Assembly (NCBI RefSeq): GCF_021390435.2
Contig: NZ_JAJVCN010000001.1
Coordinates: 3,596,001-3,660,000, forward strand
Length of the DNA: 64,000 nucleotides
From: Kibdelosporangium philippinense
Lineage (GTDB): Bacteria > Actinomycetota > Actinomycetes > Mycobacteriales > Pseudonocardiaceae
Direction: 5' to 3'
Shown piece by piece: positions 18,588 to 27,593 of this stretch; positions within the stretch are counted from its first letter, which is position 1; each line of letters starts with the position of its first letter. The notes beneath the pieces are model-generated. The model did not search any database. It was not told the origin of the DNA and was given only the letters and a program-made list of their open reading frames with translations. The position numbers and the translations under genes are program-made.

Positions 18588-18601
18588 ACCCAGCAACGAA
18601 A

Positions 18602-18630
18602 GCAGGGCCGCCGCTCCGCGACGGCCCTGC
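18602..18630 (+). terminator. Hairpin after the transposase gene
   Basis: GCAGGGCCG and its exact complement CGGCCCTGC, separated by 11 bases, lie 14 bases after the transposase stop and inside the insertion sequence. Likely terminator of the element's transcript. Confidence 0.65.
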
Positions 18631-18698
18631 CCACCATGCCCTCACAACGTTAAAACACCAGGCCGGTTAGAACCGGCGAAAACACTCACGATCCTTTT

Positions 18699-19688
18699 TC
18701 AGCTGACGGACGGCGAAGAACCCTGGCGAACCACCAGCCTGGGCGCGCCTGAACCATCCGCTGGAGTCGCCCAGATCTCGCCGTCGGGCATGCCGTACGC
18801 GACCGTGGAATTGTCCAACCAGATCGCCTGATCGTCCACGCTTCGCGTTTCCGCCAACGGGATCTCCGTCATTGTGGCCAGGTCTAGGACGTATTCACGC
18901 CACGGCCGCGCGCCATCCTGGGCAATGCGTTTCTTGAACGCGACCCGCGTGCCGTCCGGTGACAGCGACGGGCATTCCACGTTCTCCCGCACAGCTTCCG
19001 CGGACCAGGCGACAAGATCTCCTTTCACCAAATGGGTTTGGCCTCCTGTGGACACGGTCGCGTAGAACGTTCGGCCATCAGCCGCGACTGTGACGCCCCA
19101 GAAGTTGACGTCTTCGGCGCGATGCTGCCGACCGCCGATTCGCAAAGGCATGTCCTCGATGTTGGTATCGGTCTCGTCCGAGGTCATGATTCCGGTGCGC
19201 GTTGAGAATGTGCCGCTCCGGTTGTACGAATCACCGGTGACGAACGTCGTCCATGACGCGATCTTCCCGTCGCCCGAAAGCTTGGCGCGATTGGGAATTC
19301 CGGCGACATCGATTCGTTCGGCCTCGGTAAGACTGGAATCCGTCGTGGCCACCGTGGCACTTGGCAATGGACCCGGTGACTCGGCGAGACACAAACCCCG
19401 GCCCGCACTGGTGTAGAAACGTTCGCACCGCAGCTGGCTGATGCGGCGCGGCCCTTGCGGATCGGACAGGGACACCGACGCGATCTTGCCGTAGTCGGGG
19501 CCGGGCGCCTCATTGCGGAACAACAATCTGCCAGGGTCGGTCAGCGTGACCATCCCCTGTTCCACCACAATGGACACATTCACGGCCTGACTGCGCGGAT
19601 CGGTCGCCTTGGCCTGCTGGATGTAGACGAAGGCGATTCCAGCAAGCAGCACCGCGGCAACGAACGTGATGGACAGTTTGAGCCTCAT
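18699..19688 (-). CDS. Secreted or membrane-anchored TolB-like beta-propeller protein
   Basis: The 329-residue protein has an N-terminal hydrophobic signal or anchor (RLKLSITFVAAVLLAGIAFVYI). The repeated blade-like phrases (AKLSGDGKIASWTTFVTG, CPSLSPDGTRVAFKKRI, DDQAIWLDNSTVAYGMPDGEIWATPADGSG) indicate a WD40/TolB-type propeller. Such proteins are usually extracytoplasmic binding scaffolds; no catalytic residues are seen. The ATG at 19688 overlaps the stop of the upstream MFS gene (ATGA), so the two are one transcription unit and may act together. Precise function unknown. Confidence 0.75.
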   Translation of the reverse strand: MRLKLSITFVAAVLLAGIAFVYIQQAKATDPRSQAVNVSIVVEQGMVTLTDPGRLLFRNEAPGPDYGKIASVSLSDPQGPRRISQLRCERFYTSAGRGLCLAESPGPLPSATVATTDSSLTEAERIDVAGIPNRAKLSGDGKIASWTTFVTGDSYNRSGTFSTRTGIMTSDETDTNIEDMPLRIGGRQHRAEDVNFWGVTVAADGRTFYATVSTGGQTHLVKGDLVAWSAEAVRENVECPSLSPDGTRVAFKKRIAQDGARPWREYVLDLATMTEIPLAETRSVDDQAIWLDNSTVAYGMPDGEIWATPADGSGAPRLVVRQGSSPSVS

Positions 19689-20896
19689 GTCTTCCCTCGC
19701 ACGCAGGCCAAGGCAACAACAGCCCCGAACGCCACGGTCGCTGTGATCACCGCCGCCTGCATTCCCCAGACAGTCCACGCCAGTCCGAAGAGCACCGCGG
19801 AGAACATCTTCGCCACGGCCTGCCCAGTCTGCAGCAACGCCATCCCGCTGGTACGCAGTTCAGCAGGCACCAGCGGAGATGCCGCCGCCATCAGCACACC
19901 GTCCGTACACGCGTAGAAGGCCCCGTGCGCCAACAAGGTCAGGCACAGCAGTGCGATACCGTCCGCCGCGCCGACCAGCGCCACGTAGGCACCAAGTAGC
20001 AGAACGTGTCCAATCAGGAACATCCGCCAGCGGCCAACCCGATCCGCGATCCACCCGACCGGCACGGCCAACGTCAGATAAACCGCGGCCGTACCAAGAG
20101 GCAGCATGGCGAAGTACGCCGGTTCGATGTCCAACCTGCTTTGCAGCAACAGATAGACGAACGAGTCACCGACCGTCACCAACCCAAGAACCACTGTCCA
20201 GCCACACACCCGCCGGAAGTCGTTGTCCCGCAGCAATCCAAAAGCAGCACGCAACGAGACCCGCTGGCGAACCGGTCCACTGTGGTCATGGACGAACAAC
20301 ACCAGCAGCAGAACACCGAGCACGGCGAAACAGAAGCTGACGAAGAACACGACGTCGTACCCGCCTGCCACCGTCCACAGCAGAACGAACGCGACCAAGG
20401 GGCCGAGCAAGGCCCCGATTGTGTCCATCGCACGGTGTACGCCGAACGCTCTGCCCAATGTGTCCGGTGTGCTGCTCAGCGAGATCAACGCGTCCCGAGG
20501 CGCGGTCCGCAGGCCTTTGCCGGTCCGATCGGCCGCAAGCACAACGCCCAATGTGGACGCCGAACTGCCCGCGCTCATCAGGCCGAGCTTGGCGACGGCC
20601 GAGATGCCGTAACCGATGCCAGCCATCAGTTTGCGACGCTGCCACCGGTCGGCGAAAGTGCCACCGATGACCCGGACGAACGCCGTCACGCCGGAGTAGA
20701 GACCGTCAAGTATGCCGAACTGCAGAGGCGAGAAACCCAGTCCCAGTACCAGGTAGAGCGGCAGGATCGCGGTGACCATCTCCGAGGAGACATCCGTGAC
20801 CAGGCTGACCGCGCCCAGCGCGATCACATTGGCCGACACGATCCTGCCGCTGCTGTTACCCCGGAACTCGGTATCCCGCGCTGAGGCGATATACAC
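19685..20896 (-). CDS. Major facilitator superfamily transporter
   Basis: 403 residues, twelve predicted helices. Motif A is present as GTFADRWQRRKLMAGIGYG near residue 80, and a second copy as GWIADRVGRWRMFLIGH in the C-terminal half. LAADRTGKGLRTAPRDALI near residue 125 is typical of a subgroup of bacterial MFS proteins of unassigned substrate. GTG 20896 has AGAGGGG upstream. It is translationally coupled to the downstream beta-propeller gene. Confidence 0.85.
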   Translation of the reverse strand: MYIASARDTEFRGNSSGRIVSANVIALGAVSLVTDVSSEMVTAILPLYLVLGLGFSPLQFGILDGLYSGVTAFVRVIGGTFADRWQRRKLMAGIGYGISAVAKLGLMSAGSSASTLGVVLAADRTGKGLRTAPRDALISLSSTPDTLGRAFGVHRAMDTIGALLGPLVAFVLLWTVAGGYDVVFFVSFCFAVLGVLLLVLFVHDHSGPVRQRVSLRAAFGLLRDNDFRRVCGWTVVLGLVTVGDSFVYLLLQSRLDIEPAYFAMLPLGTAAVYLTLAVPVGWIADRVGRWRMFLIGHVLLLGAYVALVGAADGIALLCLTLLAHGAFYACTDGVLMAAASPLVPAELRTSGMALLQTGQAVAKMFSAVLFGLAWTVWGMQAAVITATVAFGAVVALACVRGKT

Positions 20897-20908
20897 GAGC
20901 CCCTCTTT

Positions 20909-22474
20909 CTACCGGCAGGTGTACGGGCCGGCCTTGTCCAGAACCTTGCCGTCCGTGCCGATGATCTCCCACGAGTACGACTTGCCGTTGAGGACCAGCT
21001 TCATCACGCCGTGCTTGGCGAAGGACTTCTCCACGCCAACCCGCGGCTTGATCTGCGTGTACAGGCTGTCGCCGCCGATACCGACGATCGCCGTGCGGAT
21101 CCCGTTGGCTTCGTCGACCTTTCCACTGGCGTTCAACGGCTTGATCCGCTCGTAGTGGTGGTCGTGTCCGCCGAAGACAAGATCGGCACGGACCTTGAGC
21201 AGCTCTGTCCAGAATGGAGCCGTGCTCTTGTCGTCGCCGTACTTGCCCGAGTTGAACCTCGGGTGGTGCCAGTAGCCGACCACGCAGGCTTTCTGGTTGC
21301 GGGCGAGATCGTCCCGCAGCCAGGCGAGCTGTGCCGCGTCCGAACCACCGTCGGTCAGCGGGTCGGAGTCCAGCGCGACGAAATGGAAGTCACCGACGTC
21401 GTAGCTGTAGTACGGCTTGCCTTGCGGGGTCGCGATCGAGCCGAAGTACGCCTTGTATCCCTTGAGCTGGTCGTACCATTCGTGGTTGCCCGGCGTCGGC
21501 CTGGTGATGTTCTTGAACTTGCCCCAGGTCTTGTCGTAGTACGACTGGTACTCCGAGAGAGTGCCGTTGTCGTACTGGTTGTCGCCGACCGTCAGCACGT
21601 AGCTCGGCTTGATTCCTTCGATCAACTTGGCTGTCTTGGTGTGCTCGCCGGGCAGTTCCGGTTTGGCGATGTCACCGGCGACCACGAGGACGGTGCCATT
21701 CGAACCGCCGGGCTGGGTCGCTCCCTGGACCGGAGCACTCGCCGCGGACAGGTTCCCGGCCGCGTCGCGTGCCCGAACCGTATAGGTGAAACCGGTCCCG
21801 GACGCCAGGCCGGTGTCAGCGAAGCTCGTCGTGGCTGAAGTGGCTACCACGTTGCCGTTGCGCAGAATCTCGTAACCGGTTACGCCCACGTTGTCGCTGG
21901 CTGGATCCCACGCGAGGCTGACAGAGTCCGCAGTGGACGAAGTGACGCGCAGGCCTGCTGGCGCGGTCGGCGGATCGACGTCACCGCCACCGGACCGGGT
22001 GCCGTACACCTCAAGCTCGAACAAGGAATACCCATACGGAGTAGCACGCTTTGTGCCATATATCCGCACATACTGGCCGGACGCACTCAGCCCGGCGACC
22101 TCGTCGACTGTCCCATCGGAACCGGTTACGGACTTCACGTCACTCCACGATGTTCCGTCCGATGAGGTCTGTACTTTGTATTCACTCGCGTATGCGGCCT
22201 CCCACAACAGTTTCACCTTGGTGATGGCGGCGGGACCACCGAGGTCCACGCTGATCCACTGCGGATCGGAACCCTCCGCACTCGCCCACCGGGTGGCGGC
22301 ATCGCCGTCCACCGCGTAGTTTCCGGCGAAGCTGGCGTCCTCAATGGAGGACGTCGTGGTGGGTTTGTTGTATGACAACAGGTTCTCCGCCGCGTTGGCC
22401 GGGACAACCGGTTGCACGACGAACATGAGCACCGCGCCGAGAGCAATGGCTCGGGGCAGGGCAAAACGGGTCAC
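20909..22474 (-). CDS. Secreted metallophosphatase with discoidin (F5/8C) and fibronectin III domains
   Basis: 521-residue exported enzyme. A signal peptide (ALPRAIALGAVLMFVV ... ANA) is followed by an F5/8 type C/CBM32-like domain (about 30-155), a fibronectin type III domain (about 165-250) and a calcineurin-like phosphatase domain to the end. Metal ligands are visible in VVAGDIAKP, TVGDNQYDNG, PTPGNHEWYD, GYWHHPRF and FGGHDHHYER, as in purple-acid/alkaline phosphatases. It likely releases phosphate from organic esters while bound to glycans or the wall. GTG 22474 fits a GAGGA site nine bases upstream; GTG 22483 is the alternative. The MFS gene follows 12 bp downstream. Confidence 0.9.
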   Translation of the reverse strand: MTRFALPRAIALGAVLMFVVQPVVPANAAENLLSYNKPTTTSSIEDASFAGNYAVDGDAATRWASAEGSDPQWISVDLGGPAAITKVKLLWEAAYASEYKVQTSSDGTSWSDVKSVTGSDGTVDEVAGLSASGQYVRIYGTKRATPYGYSLFELEVYGTRSGGGDVDPPTAPAGLRVTSSTADSVSLAWDPASDNVGVTGYEILRNGNVVATSATTSFADTGLASGTGFTYTVRARDAAGNLSAASAPVQGATQPGGSNGTVLVVAGDIAKPELPGEHTKTAKLIEGIKPSYVLTVGDNQYDNGTLSEYQSYYDKTWGKFKNITRPTPGNHEWYDQLKGYKAYFGSIATPQGKPYYSYDVGDFHFVALDSDPLTDGGSDAAQLAWLRDDLARNQKACVVGYWHHPRFNSGKYGDDKSTAPFWTELLKVRADLVFGGHDHHYERIKPLNASGKVDEANGIRTAIVGIGGDSLYTQIKPRVGVEKSFAKHGVMKLVLNGKSYSWEIIGTDGKVLDKAGPYTCR

Positions 22475-22833
22475 AGAACACACTCCTCGACTGGCAGGGG
22501 TCGACGAGGACCGGCACTTGGCGGCGGCACGAGTAGTGATGAGCCGGGACGTCAGGATCTTGGCGGAGTCTTCATGAGACTTTGTTAAGGAACTTTCCTA
22601 ACGAACGCGAGGTTAACGGCGGTTGAACGACAGTGTCAACCCATACATCGGAACATTCACCCCCGCGAGCTGGCTTCCTACCGAAACGTCAAGATCCGTC
22701 GGTTCGTCCGGTCGGGCAGCCGTCGCGCATAGTGCAATCAGGGGCATCAACCTGCAAGCCGGTCAGGTGCAAGATCGTCACAAGCTAGTCTCGATAAGCT
22801 GAGCAACGTCCAAAGATCCAACCTTTACCTGGG
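22475..22833. other. Divergent promoter region between the phosphatase and carboxypeptidase genes
   Basis: About 360 bp with no coding signal. It must contain the promoters of both flanking genes. The only structured element I see is the near-palindrome at 22584-22602. Confidence 0.6.
22584..22602. promoter_or_regulatory. Possible operator, GTTAAGGAACTTTCCTAAC
   Basis: A 19-bp near-palindrome (seven of nine pairs match) about 110 bp upstream of the secreted phosphatase. Similar GTTAGGAAA/TTTCCTAAC boxes occur before genes for secreted hydrolases and carbohydrate enzymes in actinomycetes; that recollection and the link to this gene are inference. Confidence 0.4.
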
Positions 22834-24375
22834 GTGTCGATGTCGATGAGTAAACGCATGCTTGTCGGATGCGGCGTGGCGATCGCCGCCGTGGCGCTGG
22901 CCGGTTTACCGGCTTCCGGGTCGGCGCAAGCAGGCACAAGACTGGTGACGGACCTGAACGCCCTCGTGCACGACCCGAGCCTGCAGGGCGCGAGCGTCGG
23001 CCTGGTTGTTCGCAAGGCCGACACCGGTGAAGTGCTGTACACCAACGAGGGCACCGCGCGGCGCCAGCCCGGGTCGGGCATCAAGCTGCTCACCTCGGCC
23101 GCGGCGCTGGAGATCCTCGGCCCGGACTACCGTTTCACCACATCCGTGCTGAAGCAGGGTGACGACCTGTACATCAAGGGCACCGGCGACCCGACCGTCC
23201 TCGCCGCGAACCTCGACGACCTTGCCGCGAAGGTCGCCGCGAGCGGAACCACCACGGTGCCAGGCAAACTGATCGCCGACGACACCTGGTTCGACTCGAC
23301 CCCGCTCGGCGTCGGATGGGCCTGGGACGACGAGCCTTATTACTACAGCGCGGAAACCTCGGCGCTGACCATCGCGTCGAACACCGACTACGACGCCGGA
23401 ACCGCGGTCGTGTCGGTCATGCCCGGCGCGCCTGGCAAGGCGGCGGTGGTCTGGTCGGACCCGGCGAACACGTATCTGACGTTCGAGAACGCCACCATCA
23501 CTCGTGGCCCTGGCCTGCCGAACACGATTTCGGTGGAACGCAAGCACGGCACGAACGTGATCCGGGTCAGTGGATTCATCTCCACCGGGGCCGCGACGAC
23601 GCGGGCGCTGACCACCGTCAAGGAGCCAACCGGTTACGTGGCAGCCCTTTTCCGCGAAGCGTTGAAGAGGAAGGGCGTCGAGGTCGTCGGACCGACCGCG
23701 ACCAGGGTCGCGACCCCGGCGAACGCCACGCTCATCGCCGAGCACAAGTCGATGCCACTGTCGCAGATGCTGACGCCGATGATGAAGCTGAGCAACAACA
23801 TGCACTCCGAAGCCCTGGTCAAGGCGGCCGGACGTGCGGTGGCCGGACAGGGAACCTGGGACGCCGGGCTCGCGGCGATGACACAGCGCCTGAGCGGCCT
23901 CGGAGTCCAGGGCCCGACCTACCTTGGCGACGGTTCCGGGCTGTCCCGGTTCAACCAGGTCGCCCCGGACCAGATGACCTCCCTGCTGCGGACCGTGCGT
24001 AGCAAGCCGTGGTTCAACACCTGGTACAACTCGCTGCCGATCGCGGGCGTGTCCGACCGGATGGTGGGTGGCACCCTGCGCAGCCGGATGACCGGCACGG
24101 CGGCCGCGAACAACCTGCGCGGCAAGACCGGAACGCTGACCGGGGTCAGTGGTCTGTCCGGCTATGTGACCTCAGCGGACGGCCAGCCGCTGGTGTTTTC
24201 CATGCTGAGCAACAACTTCATCGGATCGGCCAAGGCGATCGAGGACCAGGTTGGTGTCCGGCTCGCGAAGTACCGCGCCGATGAGCCTGCCGAGGCGCCG
24301 AACGCGCGGGCGAGCGTCGTCTCGACCCCGGACCTGCCGACCAATGTGGAATGCAGCTGGGTCAAGGCCTGCTAG
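22834..24375 (+). CDS. dacB: D-alanyl-D-alanine carboxypeptidase/endopeptidase (PBP4 type)
   Basis: Class C penicillin-binding protein, 513 residues, that trims or opens peptidoglycan stem peptides outside the membrane. The signal peptide spans about 25 residues ending ASGSAQA. The active-site SxxK motif is GSGIKLLTSAAALE near residue 88, the SxN motif is MMKLSNNMHSEALVK near residue 325, and the KTG motif is LRGKTGTLTGVSGLSGY near residue 430. The mid-chain insert (FDSTPLGVGWAWDDEPYYYSAETSALTI) is diagnostic of the peptidase S13 family. ATG codons at 22840 and 22846 are alternative starts. A hairpin terminator begins 6 bp after the stop. Confidence 0.93.
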   Translation: MSMSMSKRMLVGCGVAIAAVALAGLPASGSAQAGTRLVTDLNALVHDPSLQGASVGLVVRKADTGEVLYTNEGTARRQPGSGIKLLTSAAALEILGPDYRFTTSVLKQGDDLYIKGTGDPTVLAANLDDLAAKVAASGTTTVPGKLIADDTWFDSTPLGVGWAWDDEPYYYSAETSALTIASNTDYDAGTAVVSVMPGAPGKAAVVWSDPANTYLTFENATITRGPGLPNTISVERKHGTNVIRVSGFISTGAATTRALTTVKEPTGYVAALFREALKRKGVEVVGPTATRVATPANATLIAEHKSMPLSQMLTPMMKLSNNMHSEALVKAAGRAVAGQGTWDAGLAAMTQRLSGLGVQGPTYLGDGSGLSRFNQVAPDQMTSLLRTVRSKPWFNTWYNSLPIAGVSDRMVGGTLRSRMTGTAAANNLRGKTGTLTGVSGLSGYVTSADGQPLVFSMLSNNFIGSAKAIEDQVGVRLAKYRADEPAEAPNARASVVSTPDLPTNVECSWVKAC

Positions 24376-24381
24376 AAAAGC

Positions 24382-24425
24382 TCGTGAGTGGTTATCCGTG
24401 TTCTAACCCGGATAACCACTCACGA
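24382..24425. terminator. Bidirectional hairpin terminator (TCGTGAGTG family, copy B)
   Basis: Perfect 17-bp arms (TCGTGAGTGGTTATCCG) with a 10-base loop that reads GGTTAGAACA on the minus strand. It fills the gap between the convergent stop codons of dacB and the AfsR-like gene. Confidence 0.85.
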
Positions 24426-24426
24426 C

Positions 24427-27249
24427 CTACTCTTCGTCATCGGGTTCGGAAAGCCTGAACGGCCCCAGCTTTCCCTTCAGTTCCTCCACAGTGGTCAAAG
24501 CGCCGAACTGCTCAGCCACGTCCAGTGCTTGTTGCCACGCCCGCTGAGCGCCCTCGAAATCCTTCTGCGCGGTCCGCACATCGCCGAGCAGCACCAGATT
24601 GTCGATCTCCATCAACCGGTGGCGGCTCTTGCTGTGCAGGTCGATCGCCTTGTCCAGCCACGCAGCGGCTTCATCGAGCCGTCCCAATTGGAGATACGTG
24701 TCCGCGAGTCGCGCGTACGCGTACCCTTCGCCGGTCCGGTCATTCAACTCACGGTGCAACGGCAACGCCTGGTTCAGCAGATCGATACTGCGTTCCGGAT
24801 CACCCGTCCGCATGTAAGCCACAGCAAGGCCTTCAAGCGTGTACGCCACGCCCTGCACGTGGCCCATCTTCGTGTAATGCGCATAAGCGCGGTCGAAATG
24901 CTCGATCGCGGTCTCGTAGTCCGGCGGAACGTCCACTGTGCCCGTGATCATGACTTCGCCGATATTCCGTTCGACGTAAGCACTTTCCTCGTCGGACCAA
25001 CCACCAGCGTTGATCAGGTCCAGCGTGTTGTACAAGTGCTGCAGCGACGTTTTCCCGTCACCGAGCATGAAGTACGCGCCAGCCAGACTGCGCTCGGTGA
25101 CCACTTGCCCTCGTAGGTCGCCAGCGGCACGGGTCGCTTCCAGCGTTATCTCCGCGGTGAGCGCCCAGTCACGCAGGAAACCCATGTAGTGCTGGTAAAG
25201 CTGGATCGCCCAGGCAAGCCGCCACGCGTAATCCGATCGTCCACGTTCGACCGCTTGCGTAACGGCCATCAGCACGACGTGATATTCGGTGGCCAGCCAT
25301 TGGATCGCACTGTCGTCATCGAACATCGACTCCGGCGTCACACCCGGCGCAATCGCAGTGAGCGGCACAGACCGGTGCGGCATCAGCGGTTCGCTGGCCG
25401 CGTGCGTCGAATGCAAGTAATAGTCGAACATCCGGTGCGCGGCTTGGTCACGGACTTCCGGCTCGTCGAACTCCATACTGAGTTCCATCGCGTACGCACG
25501 GACCAAGTCGTGCATCATGAAACGCCCCGGCACGTGTTCGGTCACCAGTCGCGTGCGGTTCAACTCGACGAGCGCTGTCTGTGCCTCCCGTACCGTCACG
25601 CCAAGCAGACTGGCGCACGCGCGGCCGGAAATATCCGGCCCCCAATGCCACGACAACAGCCGGAACAACAACGCTGCCTGCGGCCGCAAAGCCTGATAGG
25701 ACCAAGAGAACACGGCCCGCACACCGCGGGTTTCGTCGTGGCTGAGCGCGTCGAGATTGCCGTGACCCATCCTGAGTTCGTTGGCGATCGCCGTGAGCGG
25801 CAGGTCAGGATAAGTCGCCGCCCTTGCCGCAACCATGGCCAGCGCCAAGGGAAGCCCGCTGCAGACCTCGACGATCCGGTCGACCGCCTGCTGCTGCTCC
25901 GCACTGCGGGCACCGAGTCGCAGCGACAGGATCTCGCGCGCCTCGTCAGCCGACACAGCGTCCAAAGTGTACGGTCGAGCGCCTTCCATAGCGACGAGAC
26001 CGGTCATCCGGTTGCGGCTGGTGACAATGACAAGACAGCTCGGCGAACCGGGCAGCAACGGCAGCACTTGTTCGCGGTCCCGCGCGTTGTCCAGCACCAC
26101 AAGCATTCGCTTGCCCGCCAGGCACGTCCGGTAGAGCGCCGACTGCGTCGCGAGATCCGGCGGCACACGGTCGCCCTGCACTCCCAACGCCGCGAGGAAA
26201 CTCAACAGCGCGCCGGTCGGCGGCACAGCGAGGCCACTCGGGTCGAAACCACGCAGGTTCACGTAAAGCTGGCCATCCGGGTACCGGTCCACGACCTCGT
26301 GCGCCAGGTGCACGGCGGTTGTCGTCTTGCCGGAGCCAGGCATCCCGTCGATCGCGACGATCGTCACCGGCGGATCGCCGGAGTCCAGCAAGCGCCGCAG
26401 GTGATTCAGCTCGGTCTGCCTGCCACCGAACGTGGCCAGATCCATCGGCAGCTGCGCGGGCCGGGTCACCGTCGCCGCGGCGGGGTGCCCGGCCGGTTGC
26501 TCCGCGCGCGACACCCGGGCGTGCGCCGAACGTAGCTCCGGACCGGGATCGATGCCCAGTTCATCAGCGAGCCGTGCGGTCGTCGACCGGTAGACCATCA
26601 GCGCCTCCGCTTGGTTGCCGGTCGCGGCCAGCACGAGCATCAGCCGGGCCTGGATCCGCTCGTTGAGCGGAAAACGCTCCGTGATCGTGCGCAGGATCGG
26701 CAAGGCGTCCTCTGCCCGGCCGCAACGCAACGCCACCTCACCCATCGCGTCCGCGGCGACCGCGAACTCGCTGTTGACCGAGGTGAAGAGGTCTTTGGCT
26801 TGCGAGGTCAGCACCAGACCTTCACCGCACGGGCCACGCCACAGCTGGAACGCCTCGACGTATGAGGTCATCGCTTCGTCGTCGCTCTGCGTACGCGCCT
26901 GGTTCACCAGGTCACGGAAGGCCACGATGTCCGCGTTCGCGCCATCGACGCGCAGCACGTACCCGGAGCCCTGACGCACGAGCCAACGCCCGGCCGCACG
27001 TGACGGCAGGTCAGGCTCGAGCACTCTGCGTAAGGTGCCGACATACCGATGGATGAGGTTCTTCGCGCTCGCTGGGGCTGAGCCCTCCCACAACGCGTCG
27101 ACCAGATCGTCGGCGCCAACCACGTCCCCCGGCCGGACGAGGAGCACCGCGAGGATCAGCCGCTGCTGCGGCGGACCGAGATCCAGTTCGTCTCGTCCAC
27201 GCCAGACCCGCAACGGTCCAAGGACACCGAAACGGACGATTTCGGTCAT
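24427..27249 (-). CDS. AfsR/SARP-family transcriptional regulator with NB-ARC and TPR domains
   Basis: The product is 940 residues. An OmpR-type winged helix (about 1-85, RFGVLGPLRVWRG) and a bacterial transcriptional activation domain (about 95-245) are followed by an NTPase (NB-ARC) domain with P-loop GMPGSGKTTT at 302-311. Its second nucleotide motif is RMLVVLDNARD near 400, and tetratricopeptide repeats occupy about 660-920 (AYTLEGLAVAYMRTGDPERS, YAYARLADTYLQLGRLDEAA). Proteins of this design activate antibiotic or developmental genes in actinomycetes in response to nucleotide state. No biosynthetic cluster is next to it, so its targets are unknown. ATG 27249 fits the family start. Confidence 0.92.
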   Translation of the reverse strand: MTEIVRFGVLGPLRVWRGRDELDLGPPQQRLILAVLLVRPGDVVGADDLVDALWEGSAPASAKNLIHRYVGTLRRVLEPDLPSRAAGRWLVRQGSGYVLRVDGANADIVAFRDLVNQARTQSDDEAMTSYVEAFQLWRGPCGEGLVLTSQAKDLFTSVNSEFAVAADAMGEVALRCGRAEDALPILRTITERFPLNERIQARLMLVLAATGNQAEALMVYRSTTARLADELGIDPGPELRSAHARVSRAEQPAGHPAAATVTRPAQLPMDLATFGGRQTELNHLRRLLDSGDPPVTIVAIDGMPGSGKTTTAVHLAHEVVDRYPDGQLYVNLRGFDPSGLAVPPTGALLSFLAALGVQGDRVPPDLATQSALYRTCLAGKRMLVVLDNARDREQVLPLLPGSPSCLVIVTSRNRMTGLVAMEGARPYTLDAVSADEAREILSLRLGARSAEQQQAVDRIVEVCSGLPLALAMVAARAATYPDLPLTAIANELRMGHGNLDALSHDETRGVRAVFSWSYQALRPQAALLFRLLSWHWGPDISGRACASLLGVTVREAQTALVELNRTRLVTEHVPGRFMMHDLVRAYAMELSMEFDEPEVRDQAAHRMFDYYLHSTHAASEPLMPHRSVPLTAIAPGVTPESMFDDDSAIQWLATEYHVVLMAVTQAVERGRSDYAWRLAWAIQLYQHYMGFLRDWALTAEITLEATRAAGDLRGQVVTERSLAGAYFMLGDGKTSLQHLYNTLDLINAGGWSDEESAYVERNIGEVMITGTVDVPPDYETAIEHFDRAYAHYTKMGHVQGVAYTLEGLAVAYMRTGDPERSIDLLNQALPLHRELNDRTGEGYAYARLADTYLQLGRLDEAAAWLDKAIDLHSKSRHRLMEIDNLVLLGDVRTAQKDFEGAQRAWQQALDVAEQFGALTTVEELKGKLGPFRLSEPDDEE

Positions 27250-27593
27250 GGCGCACGGCGCGTGGTCGGCGTAGACATCGGCGTCATTGTGACGTGTCAA
27301 CTCTGGACATGTCCACGCCGGTTCCGGTCAGTGAAAGCCGGTCAAATGGTCCGCTTCCAGGCATTACCTGACCAGGGGCGCGGAGCTGGGCAGTTTCTTT
27401 ATGACCAAATCCTCCGGTACATGCCGCCCTGTCACCAAGACACAGTTACAGGCGACCTCAACCGCTGAAACCAAGCTGTTGCCGGGGTGAAAACGCCGTT
27501 GGTCACTATCAGCGAGCAAAGTCCACGAGGACGGCCGTCAACCCACGATAGGACGATTCAACTGAGGCTGTTCTCGAGTTTCGGGGGGTGCAC
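27250..27593. other. Divergent intergenic region
   Basis: About 340 bp between the AfsR-like and AraC-type genes. I see no coding sequence, hairpin or repeat in it; it presumably holds both promoters. Confidence 0.5.

Larger units (their letters stand above)
17078..18661 (+). mobile_element. Complete insertion sequence, 1584 bp, with 16-bp inverted ends and 6-bp target duplication
   Basis: Left end CTGGTGTTTTAACGTT at 17078-17093 is matched exactly by its complement at 18646-18661. GCCGGT occurs directly outside both ends (17072-17077 and 18662-18667) as a target-site duplication. One transposase gene fills the element, followed by an internal hairpin at 18602-18630. Intact ends and an open transposase frame suggest a recent, possibly still mobile insertion. 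Confidence 0.93.
17058..18691. terminator. Hairpin terminator (TCGTGAGTG family, copy D) split by an insertion sequence
   Basis: The left arm is at 17058-17077 and the right part at 18668-18691. Removing 17078-18661 and one copy of the 6-bp duplication GCCGGT restores a perfect 21-bp-arm hairpin with an AGA loop, ending ...GGTTAGAACC.... It stood 7 bases after the amidase stop and faced the convergent beta-propeller gene, so it was a shared terminator before the insertion. Confidence 0.85.
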
